Source: Deltaproteobacteria bacterium
GTDB lineage: Bacteria > Desulfobacterota > Desulfobacteria > Desulfobacterales > B30-G6
DNA length: 5,394 nucleotides
Direction: 5' to 3'
Assembly (NCBI GenBank): GCA_019313725.1
Contig: JAFDAT010000264.1
Coordinates: 1 to 5,394 of the forward strand
Shown in pieces: positions 1 to 4,813 of this stretch (the stretch's first letter is position 1; each line of letters starts with the position of its first letter). The translations under genes were made by a program, and so were the position numbers. The notes below the pieces were generated by a model. That model was given only the letters and a program-made list of their open reading frames with translations, searched no databases and was not told the DNA's origin.

Positions 1-58
1 CATCGAATATGGTATTCTACCTTTTTTATATAGATAAGACAAAGCGAAGCGTCTTCCA

Positions 59-100
59 CATTCGACGTTGGATGTTGAACGTTCAATGTTCGATGTTCAA
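59..100. repeat. Six tandem heptamers, consensus YGTTCRA
   Basis: The 42 bases divide exactly into six 7-base units (59-65, 66-72, 73-79, 80-86, 87-93, 94-100), each close to YGTTCRA; the first has A at position 2 and units 2 and 3 have G in place of the C at position 5. A perfect 12-base palindrome, TTGAACGTTCAA, lies at 75-86. My impression is that short iterated motifs of this kind occur between genes in many Desulfobacterota genomes; that is recollection, not a search. The repeat is intergenic, 3' of the channel gene, and shows no coding character. Confidence 0.75.
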
Positions 101-107
101 GTTTTTT
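61..107 (+). terminator. Candidate plus-strand intrinsic terminator built from the heptamer repeat
   Basis: Bases 61-80 pair with 81-100 across a dyad centred at 80/81. Of 20 opposed positions 13 are Watson-Crick, six are G-U and one (63/98) is C-C; the innermost two pairs would open as the loop. T102-T107 follow one base after the stem. Read on the minus strand the six G-U pairs become A-C mismatches and no T-run follows, so the structure belongs to a plus-strand transcript entering from left of the window. It would separate that gene from the converging hgc operon. I saw no convincing minus-strand terminator after the channel stop. Confidence 0.5.
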
Positions 108-179
108 ATACAACTTCTGTCTTCTGAATCCCCTGGTTCACGTATTCTGTGATAGAGCCCCTTAAAGAGGCAACACGGG

Positions 180-1187
180 TCAATACTTTCGCCGCACCCT
201 GGCAATATTGTCTACTTCTCCCATCACAATGAGCGTCATCCCTTTTTCAAGGAGCAGTTGTGGTGACGGGTTGAACTCCATCTCTCGGTTTCTATACCTG
301 ACCCCTAATACGAGAAGCTCATGATCTTGTTCCAGGCCGCCCTCCATGAGCGTTTTCCCGGCAAGCGGAGATTGATCGGATACGTTAATCTGGTGTATTC
401 TCAGGTTGCCCTTGCTGCTGCGCAGCATACTGTCCAGAAAGTTCACGGCGGCAGGGCGTATCATTTCCGAAGCCATACGCAGGGCTCCGATATAGTTGGG
501 TGATACAACGCTGTTTGCTCCGGCACGCCTCATTTTTGGTTCAAGACTTTTACTGATAACCTTGCTGATGATCCTGACCCGGCTATTGAGCATCCTGGCG
601 CTCATGGTGGTAAAGAGGTTGTCTTTGTCTGATGACAACGTCACGATGATGCCCGCAGCTTTATCGATTCCGGCGGCAGCCAGGCTGGCGTCGTCGGCAG
701 CATCCCCCTGGATGTAGAGCAGGTCGCCGATTTCCTTGCAGCGCTCGATGATTTCTTCACTCTGCTCGATGAGCACCACCGGTTCACCGTTCATGACGAG
801 CTCGGCGATCACCGGCCGCCCGGTTTCCCCGCCGCCGCAGACGATGTAGTGATTGCTTAATTTGCTGATCTCTTTTTCCATCTTTTTCTTCCTTAAAATT
901 CCCGAAAGTTCACCTTCTATGATTATCGCCGTCAGCGTGCTGATGCCGTACAGGATTATCCCCATGCCAAAGGTAATCAGGAGCATCGTAAAAATTTCAG
1001 CAGGAACGTTGCCGGTTACGGCGGTGATTTCTCCATAGCCTACGGTGGTGAGGGAAATTACCGTCATAAACAAACAGTCCATAAAAGTGCTGTTTCCCTG
1101 GTAAATCACGTAATATCCTATAGTTCCTATCATGATCACACAGAAAACAGCCATCACAATAAGGATAAGTCGGCGCTTGATTTCCAT
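180..1187 (-). CDS. Two-helix K+ channel protein with RCK (TrkA-N/TrkA-C) domains
   Basis: Probable inner-membrane potassium channel of the MthK/Kch type, 335 aa. Residues about 7-28 form a first membrane helix; a pore loop follows with the selectivity filter TTVGYGE at 47-53; a second helix spans about 64-90. A basic linker (RKKKMEK, 99-105) leads into an RCK N-domain with Rossmann motif CGGGETG (117-123), an acidic E140 after the second strand and GD at 161-162. Residues about 262-335 look like a TrkA-C regulatory domain. Such channels tetramerise and are gated by ions or nucleotides bound to the RCK ring. The ATG shares one base with the stop of the preceding gene (TAATG), which supports this start and suggests translational coupling. 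Only a weak AGGT lies upstream. Its place at the end of an hgcAB gene string is unusual; a role in mercury biology is inference. K+ is inferred from the GYG filter; the gating ligand is unknown. Confidence 0.9.
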   Translation of the reverse strand: MEIKRRLILIVMAVFCVIMIGTIGYYVIYQGNSTFMDCLFMTVISLTTVGYGEITAVTGNVPAEIFTMLLITFGMGIILYGISTLTAIIIEGELSGILRKKKMEKEISKLSNHYIVCGGGETGRPVIAELVMNGEPVVLIEQSEEIIERCKEIGDLLYIQGDAADDASLAAAGIDKAAGIIVTLSSDKDNLFTTMSARMLNSRVRIISKVISKSLEPKMRRAGANSVVSPNYIGALRMASEMIRPAAVNFLDSMLRSSKGNLRIHQINVSDQSPLAGKTLMEGGLEQDHELLVLGVRYRNREMEFNPSPQLLLEKGMTLIVMGEVDNIARVRRKY

Positions 1188-1189
1188 TA
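1185..1189 (-). promoter_or_regulatory. TAATG stop/start overlap, small Cys protein to channel gene
   Basis: On the minus strand the TAA of the upstream gene (1189-1187) and the ATG of the channel gene (1187-1185) share one base. Such overlaps usually let the terminating ribosome restart, so the channel is probably made in proportion to the small protein before it. Confidence 0.75.
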
Positions 1190-1525
1190 GAATTCGACCT
1201 GCTGGACTGTTTCACGGCGGCTTATGGCTTGCCGTATCTCTTTTCTGGCCTGGATGTCGGTGATGGGTGACACCCGCGAAACCGGCCGGCCATCCTTGCC
1301 GGTTTTGTAGTGTAATGCTTTAAGGAACCCGGGAACACGCGCATAGCAGACCCCCCCTGCGCCGCAGCATGTCGTATCAAAAACCGCACATCCGATCAGA
1401 TACAATACCTCACGGCCTTGATAAGGGAACACAACCTCCTTGAAAAAGGCATACTCCCCCCCTATGGCTTTGACCGTCTTATTCATCTCGGGGTGAATAA
1501 AATCTATGCGTGATTTACCTGTCAT
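1187..1525 (-). CDS. Unrecognised small Cys-containing protein (112 aa) following hgcB
   Basis: I do not recognise a named family. The frame runs open further upstream to 1648, but that part overlaps hgcB in another frame; the ATG at 1525 lies 19 bases after the hgcB stop and is the sensible start, with only a weak GAGA upstream. The protein starts MTGKSRIDFI and has a hydrophobic stretch YLIGCAVFD (42-50), then a cysteine group TTCCGAGGVC (51-60; C53, C54, C60, with C46 just before), then a basic, hydrophilic C-terminus. The CCGxGG-C arrangement suggests metal, Fe-S or thiol chemistry, but four cysteines alone do not prove it. There is no signal peptide and no clear membrane helix. It sits between hgcB and the channel and overlaps the channel start, so it is probably part of the hgc operon. 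It feels like a conserved sulfate-reducer protein; a homology search would settle this. Confidence 0.75.
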   Translation of the reverse strand: MTGKSRIDFIHPEMNKTVKAIGGEYAFFKEVVFPYQGREVLYLIGCAVFDTTCCGAGGVCYARVPGFLKALHYKTGKDGRPVSRVSPITDIQARKEIRQAISRRETVQQVEF

Positions 1526-1544
1526 TGGCAAACAAGTTTCTCGT

Positions 1545-1850
1545 TCAGCAACAGCCGCCATCGCCGCAGGACGCATTCTCTTTACCCTTGATCCACGACT
1601 GGATAATATAGGCGGCACAACCGACGCCTGGATCGACACTGAGCGCATTCACCGGGCAGTTGGTGGCGCATGCACCGCATTCCATACAACCGTCGCGGTC
1701 AATGACCTTGGCTGTACGTTCGTTTATCACAAACACCCCGTGAGGGCAGACAGCCAGACACATACCGCAGCCGATACAGGCTTTTTCATCCAGCTTCAGG
1801 GTGGTTACACCGGGAAGATATCGGAAATCGTCCATAATCATCCAATCCAT
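1545..1850 (-). CDS. hgcB: HgcB, 2[4Fe-4S] ferredoxin of mercury methylation
   Basis: HgcB supplies low-potential electrons that return the HgcA corrinoid to Co(I) after methyl transfer to Hg(II). With the ATG at 1850 the protein has 101 aa. Cluster motif one is C25-x2-C28-x2-C31-x3-C35-P and motif two C55-x2-C58-x2-C61-x3-C65-P. Beyond the clusters come the features that separate HgcB from ordinary ferredoxins: an extra Cys in GVGCA (C78) and a C-terminal Cys pair (C100, C101), here preceded by C95; these are thought to handle Hg(II). The family N-terminus usually reads like DDFRYL-x-GVTTLKLDE, so ATGs at 1841 or 1835 are also possible; none has a strong ribosome site. It starts 16 bases after the hgcA stop, the usual hgcAB order. 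A longer frame back to 1964 would overlap the hgcA end and looks spurious. Confidence 0.94.
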   Translation of the reverse strand: MDWMIMDDFRYLPGVTTLKLDEKACIGCGMCLAVCPHGVFVINERTAKVIDRDGCMECGACATNCPVNALSVDPGVGCAAYIIQSWIKGKENASCGDGGCC

Positions 1851-1866
1851 TGGAAAAGGGTCAGTC

Positions 1867-3078
1867 TTATCCCTGGGCACCAAAAGCCGCCCAGAGCCAC
1901 GCGGCAGAAGAGATGAGGACTGCGCCGGCCTGAGCGGGTATGGCCAGGCGCATCTCTTTTTCAACGCCCGACGGAGATGTAAAGGGGGTCGATCCGGTAA
2001 AATTCATGGCCAGATAGGAACTCACGGCCATGGCAAACAACATCAAAGCCGTTACTTCCAGAGCATTTACACGACCCCAAAAAATAGCGGCGACGGCGCT
2101 TCCGGCCAGAAATCCGGAAAGCGCACCTTTAACTGAAAACGGCTTTCCGGGTATCCACGGGAGTAGAAGCGGGGCCACAACGACCCCGGCGACAATTCCA
2201 ACGATACCGGCCGACACCGAAATTAGGCCCCTGTGCCAAGCCTGGGAGAATGAAAAAATACCCGAACCGATACCGGACAGAATAAAAGCGATCAGCAGAA
2301 ACCACAACAAGTATTTGTACAGAAGCGTTATTTCTACAGGTATCAGCACAAAACGCTCCCATAAAGTAAAGGTTACCTTGCGCATGGCCGCATCACATTT
2401 ATTGTCGTGGGAAATGAAAAATTCGATGTCTTCTGAGCGGACAGGACCCCATTGAACCTTAAACCCGCATTGCTTTTTCACCTGGTGTGCAGCAACTCCG
2501 GTTGCCGAAAGTTGGGGCAGAATCAATGTTCTGTGGCTGACCACGTCTGCAAGGCGGCTGGCCCGAACCTGCCGGACAACTTCTTCGGTGGCAAATGTTC
2601 CCTTGCCGGCAGCGCACCAGACATTAACCCCCCGGGTATCCAGCACCAGAATCCAGGCATGGGAATGTGTGAGTGCCTGGCGCAGAGCATCAAAACTGAG
2701 TTTATAGTTTGCCGACACCAGAACCGGGGAGTGGTGGTCAGCCGCTCCGACACAATAAAGCCCGGGTGTAATCTTGTACTGATTCCGGTTGATGCCGGAA
2801 CGGACCTTGATTGTTTCCCAGATATCGGATCTGTCAAGGGTGCGTTTGACCCGTGGTACCGAGCCTGCAGGCGTTTCAATAAATTTTTCTACAAAACGGC
2901 AGAGCTGGTATCCGGGTTTTTCGAGGTGGCTGCTTCTCGGTTCGGCGGGTGGGCCGCAACAGAGATCTTCGGCCGCCTGGCCGGAAAAAATGACCTGCGG
3001 ATTCGATTTTTCTTCACACTCGCAGCCGTTTTTCACAGTGCGGCAACTGCCGTGTTCTTCATCTTTTAAGGGTGCCAT
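1867..3078 (-). CDS. hgcA: HgcA, membrane corrinoid protein of mercury methylation
   Basis: HgcA carries a methyl group on a corrinoid and passes it to Hg(II), forming methylmercury. Started at the ATG at 3078 it has 403 aa. The diagnostic cap-helix motif NVWCAAGKGTF is at 152-162, with C155 as the presumed cobalt ligand (equivalent to Cys93 of strain ND132). The soluble corrinoid-binding domain covers about 65-235, including GLYCVGA (106-112) and ANYKLSFDALR (123-133). The C-terminal half has about five hydrophobic helices (roughly 247-272, 284-308, 316-334, 340-359, 378-400), as expected. Before the core is a Cys-rich N-terminus (C12, C19, C21, C40, C41, C60) with a CCGPP motif, making it longer than the ND132 protein. 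The frame stays open to 3204, but the start at 3078 is chosen because it overlaps the stop of the upstream small ORF (TAATG) and has GGAA seven bases upstream. hgcB follows 16 bases later. The diagnostic motif and membrane domain are intact, so the product is probably functional. Confidence 0.96.
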   Translation of the reverse strand: MAPLKDEEHGSCRTVKNGCECEEKSNPQVIFSGQAAEDLCCGPPAEPRSSHLEKPGYQLCRFVEKFIETPAGSVPRVKRTLDRSDIWETIKVRSGINRNQYKITPGLYCVGAADHHSPVLVSANYKLSFDALRQALTHSHAWILVLDTRGVNVWCAAGKGTFATEEVVRQVRASRLADVVSHRTLILPQLSATGVAAHQVKKQCGFKVQWGPVRSEDIEFFISHDNKCDAAMRKVTFTLWERFVLIPVEITLLYKYLLWFLLIAFILSGIGSGIFSFSQAWHRGLISVSAGIVGIVAGVVVAPLLLPWIPGKPFSVKGALSGFLAGSAVAAIFWGRVNALEVTALMLFAMAVSSYLAMNFTGSTPFTSPSGVEKEMRLAIPAQAGAVLISSAAWLWAAFGAQG

Positions 3079-3080
3079 TA
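3076..3080 (-). promoter_or_regulatory. TAATG stop/start overlap, Cys-rich ORF to hgcA
   Basis: The TAA ending the small Cys-rich ORF (3080-3078) and the hgcA ATG (3078-3076) share base 3078 on the minus strand. This fixes the hgcA start and argues that the small ORF is translated, since hgcA translation would be coupled to it. The same junction type recurs at 1185-1189 in this gene string. Confidence 0.75.
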
Positions 3081-3302
3081 TGGTTCCGTTGTTTTTGATA
3101 CTGCTCTGTCGACGCTTAACGTAATTTCCGAAAAAATGGGATCGGTTGTCCCGCTCTTCAGGGAAAAACACAATCGGCAACGATCGTTGCCGCATGCCTG
3201 GCATGCAAAGCAGTTTTTACAGTCATGCTTTTTCACGAGCCCCGGGCTTTCCTCCGGCATATAAATTTTACCCGTTAACCCGGGTCGGCAGACAAAAGGC
3301 AT
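3078..3302 (-). CDS. Small Cys-rich protein preceding hgcA, possible metal or Fe-S binder (74 aa)
   Basis: I do not recognise a named family. Residues 24-45 hold a dense array C28-x2-C31-x2-C34-x2-C37-x4-C42-x2-C45, preceded by KKH and with one more Cys at C5. Three or more CxxC pairs in so short a protein suggest zinc, another soft metal, or an Fe-S cluster. The last 28 residues are ordinary and Cys-free. The start at 3302 is chosen because AGGGA lies nine bases upstream and because C5 and the PGLTGKIY segment then belong to the protein; an ATG at 3260 would give 60 aa with a poorer site. The stop overlaps the hgcA start (TAATG), so it is probably the first gene of the hgc operon. It is not a canonical 2[4Fe-4S] ferredoxin: the CxxCxxCxxxCP spacing is absent. 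A role in metal delivery, electron transfer or regulation for HgcA is inference. Confidence 0.7.
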   Translation of the reverse strand: MPFVCRPGLTGKIYMPEESPGLVKKHDCKNCFACQACGNDRCRLCFSLKSGTTDPIFSEITLSVDRAVSKTTEP

Positions 3303-3358
3303 GGGTCGAATTCCCTGAAAAATTGAAACATTGAGATTATTAAAATACTGCCGTTTAG

Positions 3359-3389
3359 ATTATAAGTCAAACAGAGGGTGAATCTACAA
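3359..3389 (-). promoter_or_regulatory. Candidate promoter of the hgc operon
   Basis: Read on the minus strand there is a perfect -10 box TATAAT at 3364-3359. A TTGTAG at 3389-3384 could be a poor -35 box, with a long 19-base spacer. Transcription would begin near 3352 and give a leader of about 50 bases before the ATG at 3302. The arms GTTT (3353-3356) and AAAC (3369-3372) flank the -10 box as a small imperfect dyad that might be an operator. No regulator gene such as arsR lies inside the window next to it. Confidence 0.45.
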
Positions 3390-3427
3390 CGGGGTTCTTG
3401 CTATATCGCCTTTTGTGTATTATGCTT

Positions 3428-3456
3428 TTGCATTGTAAAACCATTCTGATTATTAA
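3428..3456 (+). promoter_or_regulatory. Weak candidate promoter of the lipoprotein operon
   Basis: TTGCAT at 3428-3433 and TATTAA at 3451-3456 are 17 bases apart, matching sigma-70 spacing but with only three and four consensus bases. The -10 element lies inside the AT palindrome at 3449-3470. The surrounding AT richness makes chance matches likely, so this is only the best site seen. Confidence 0.25.
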
Positions 3457-3470
3457 ATTAATTAAATAAT
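3449..3470. repeat. 22-bp AT-only near-perfect palindrome in the divergent promoter region
   Basis: Opposed positions around the centre 3459/3460 pair at 10 of 11 places; the single exception is A3455 against A3464. All 22 bases are A or T. It lies 31 bases before the ATG of the plus-strand lipoprotein gene and about 85 bases upstream of the hgc -10 box. It could be a repressor operator, an AT-rich upstream element, or a by-product of AT richness. Confidence 0.5.
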
Positions 3471-3500
3471 TACAAACTCTTGACTTCGTGGATATCGGCA

Positions 3501-3962
3501 ATGAACCTAATTGGAAAAGCTGGAACCGGCCTCGGTTTTCTGGTGGGCATGCTCGTTCTTGTTCTGACTACCGGCTGTGCTTCGGGCCCCGAGAAGGCCC
3601 AACCGGTTCCGGACTGGCTGACTTCCGCGCCCTTTGATGACCGATATTTTTATGCCATGGGGATTTCCGGCCAGACCCGACATGTCAAGGATGCCTGGAT
3701 TCAGGCAGCCAACCGGGCCAGGGCGGAACTGGGCCGTACCATTGTGTCCCATGTGTCGAGCAGAGATCTGGTTATCAGCACCTCAAAAAGTGAGTATTCC
3801 CGACAACTCGTCGAAGTATTGTCTGACACGGAGCTTAACTATACCGAGATTATTGAACGCTGGTATGACCGGTACGGAAGCTACGGGCCTGCCCAACATT
3901 ACTATGTCCTGGTCAGGATGGAAAAGAAATCCGCGGCCGCTGTTTTAAAGCGCCTGCGTTAG
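3501..3962 (+). CDS. LPP20-family-like outer-envelope lipoprotein
   Basis: Probable exported lipoprotein of 153 aa. The N-terminus MNLIGKAG is followed by a hydrophobic segment (about 9-23) and a lipobox-like LTTGC with C26 as the lipidated residue. The mature part starts with a Pro-rich linker and the pattern PDWL (37-40), then YFYAMGISG (49-57) and a helix DAWIQAANRARAELGRTI (64-81); this order of P-x-W, a yxyavG segment and an Ala/Arg-rich helix resembles LPP20 lipoproteins. The C-terminus (134-141) has a YYVLVRME strand. The start at 3501 (ATG, GGA eight bases upstream) is preferred to an in-frame TTG at 3480, since it leaves a normal signal peptide. The next gene begins 26 bases after its stop on the same strand, so the two are probably one operon. 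Function of the family is poorly known; it is divergent from the hgc operon, with no visible mechanistic link. Confidence 0.8.
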   Translation: MNLIGKAGTGLGFLVGMLVLVLTTGCASGPEKAQPVPDWLTSAPFDDRYFYAMGISGQTRHVKDAWIQAANRARAELGRTIVSHVSSRDLVISTSKSEYSRQLVEVLSDTELNYTEIIERWYDRYGSYGPAQHYYVLVRMEKKSAAAVLKRLR

Positions 3963-3988
3963 GGTTCTTATATCAATCGGAGGATACC

Positions 3989-4399
3989 ATGCAAAAATTT
4001 GTTGTGCTGCCATTGGCGCTGGGAGTTATGCTGCTTTGTTGCCTGCTTCCATCTGTGGCGGCAGATGATCAGAACCCATCCCTTAGCATTGAAAAAACCG
4101 TTATCTGCCGGGGGGTGGAAAAGCGTACGCCGCTTGGGATTGGAAATGTTTTCGCCAGTGATGCCGGGAAGCTCTTCTGCTTCACAAAAGTAGTGGGTGC
4201 CGACCATGACACGCAGATCACCCACAGGTGGTTTTTAAACGGCGACCTGAAATCCTCGGTGGACCTGCCGGTAAAATCAGGCAGCTGGAGAACCTGGAGT
4301 GCCAAGCAGATTGACCCGCCGGACGTAGGGGACTGGATGGTTGAAGTGGTAGCGGAAGACGGGGCTGTGCTGGCCACCATCATTTTTTTTGTTCAATAA
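3989..4399 (+). CDS. Secreted DUF2914-like protein
   Basis: Exported protein of 136 aa. A signal peptide covers about residues 1-24 (hydrophobic core LPLALGVMLLCCLL, probable cleavage after SVA at 22-24). The mature domain is a small beta-rich unit with HRWFLNG (79-85), SGSWRTWSAKQI (97-108), GDWMVEVVAEDG (114-125) and a final hydrophobic strand; this order of W-x-x-x-G, W-x-T-x-S-x-K and G-x-W-x-V-x-V matches what I remember of DUF2914. Two cysteines (C40, C64) could form a periplasmic disulfide. The ribosome site GGAGG at 3979-3983, five bases before the ATG, is the strongest in the window and suggests good expression. It is probably co-transcribed with the lipoprotein gene 26 bases upstream. 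No function is known for the domain; a carbohydrate or cell-envelope role would be a guess. Confidence 0.75.
   Translation: MQKFVVLPLALGVMLLCCLLPSVAADDQNPSLSIEKTVICRGVEKRTPLGIGNVFASDAGKLFCFTKVVGADHDTQITHRWFLNGDLKSSVDLPVKSGSWRTWSAKQIDPPDVGDWMVEVVAEDGAVLATIIFFVQ
4336..4390 (+). terminator. Possible terminator overlapping the end of the DUF2914-like gene
   Basis: GATGGT at 4336-4341 can pair with ACCATC at 4376-4381, and eight T (4383-4390) follow after one base. The 34-base loop is long and would need to fold internally. The T-run is also coding. The 57-base gap that follows, up to the converging Smr gene, shows no clear hairpin with a T-run, so this is the only candidate on the plus strand. 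Confidence 0.25.
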
Positions 4400-4456
4400 C
4401 AATAAAATCGCAGCAGAAAATTGTATCCATCCGGTCAGGTGTACATATAATGAACT

Positions 4457-4726
4457 TTAGGCTTTTTTCAACGTGACAATCGTTGCTCCCCAGCCGCCGG
4501 CTTCGGGGGGCGCTGTTGTGAAAGATACCACCAGCGGGTGATGTTTCAGAAGTTTTTCCACCCGTTTCTTCAGGAATCCCTGCCCTTTTCCGTGAATTAT
4601 CCTAACGGACAAATATTTTTTTTCAATGCAGGCACGAATATAATCATCCAGAAGATCGGAAACATCTTCCGGGCGAAACGTATGCAGATCGATGACATCC
4701 TCGATGTCGATGATGATGGGTTCCAT
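4457..4726 (-). CDS. Free-standing Smr (small MutS-related) domain protein
   Basis: Compact 89-aa protein that is almost entirely one Smr domain. Motifs in order: IDLHTF (12-17, the DLH motif of the fold), an amphipathic helix with ACIEKKYLSVRIIHGKG (32-48) including the HGKGQG loop (45-50), a basic helix LKKRVEKLLKHHP (52-64), and GGWGATIVTL (77-86), the usual GGxGATxV end with W in the variable place. Smr domains bind nucleic acid and many cleave RNA or branched DNA; stand-alone versions act without a MutS2 partner. The ATG at 4726 leaves the full domain, but no good ribosome site is seen upstream. A run of eight A encodes part of EKKY and could slip. It converges with the plus-strand envelope operon, its stop lying 57 bases from theirs, and sits at the edge of an AT-rich region on its other side. 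Confidence 0.9.
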   Translation of the reverse strand: MEPIIIDIEDVIDLHTFRPEDVSDLLDDYIRACIEKKYLSVRIIHGKGQGFLKKRVEKLLKHHPLVVSFTTAPPEAGGWGATIVTLKKA

Positions 4727-4754
4727 AACGTGTCATGAACTATACTTGAATAGG

Positions 4755-4794
4755 CGCTATCACATTTTAGCGACATTTTATCGATTTAGAGACA
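4755..4794 (-). mobile_element. Possible remnant of a transposable-element end
   Basis: Read on the minus strand, TGTCTCTAAA (4794-4785) and TGTCGCTAAA (4775-4766) repeat the motif TGTCKCTAAA at a 19-base interval. CGCTA (4755-4759) and TAGCG (4768-4772) add an inverted repeat. A TGT-start with multiple internal repeats is the general style of IS21-like ends, which is why I suggest this. No transposase, opposite end or target duplication is visible, so it could equally be a regulator-binding region upstream of the Smr gene. Confidence 0.3.
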
Positions 4795-4813
4795 TCCATT
4801 CAGAGAATTTTTG

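Noticed and set aside
36..55. Small hairpin AAGAC/GTCTT with inner GC pairs
   Set aside because: It contains an AAA bulge and is not followed by a T-run on either strand, so it is not supported as a terminator.
22..110. TTTTTTATA direct repeat at 22-30 and 102-110
   Set aside because: Nine AT-only bases recurring in AT-rich intergenic DNA are expected by chance, and nothing between them looks like an insertion.
157..171. Hairpin GCCCCT/AGAGGC just after the channel stop
   Set aside because: The stem has a mismatch and there is no following T-run on the minus strand; too weak to call the operon terminator.
1526..1648. Extension of the 112-aa protein upstream to 1648
   Set aside because: It overlaps the HgcB C-terminus in a different frame; the ATG at 1525 fits the gene spacing.
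1851..1964. Extension of hgcB upstream to an ATG at 1964
   Set aside because: It would lie over the coding end of hgcA, and the added residues are unlike HgcB, which normally begins shortly before the DDFRYL segment.
2452..3069. 205-codon open frame on the plus strand opposite hgcA
   Set aside because: It is antisense to the clear HgcA frame, with no recognisable domain or ribosome site, and is explained by the codon composition of hgcA.
3079..3204. Extension of hgcA upstream to an ATG at 3204
   Set aside because: It overlaps the small Cys-rich ORF in another frame, the added residues do not look like HgcA, and the TAATG junction gives a better start at 3078.
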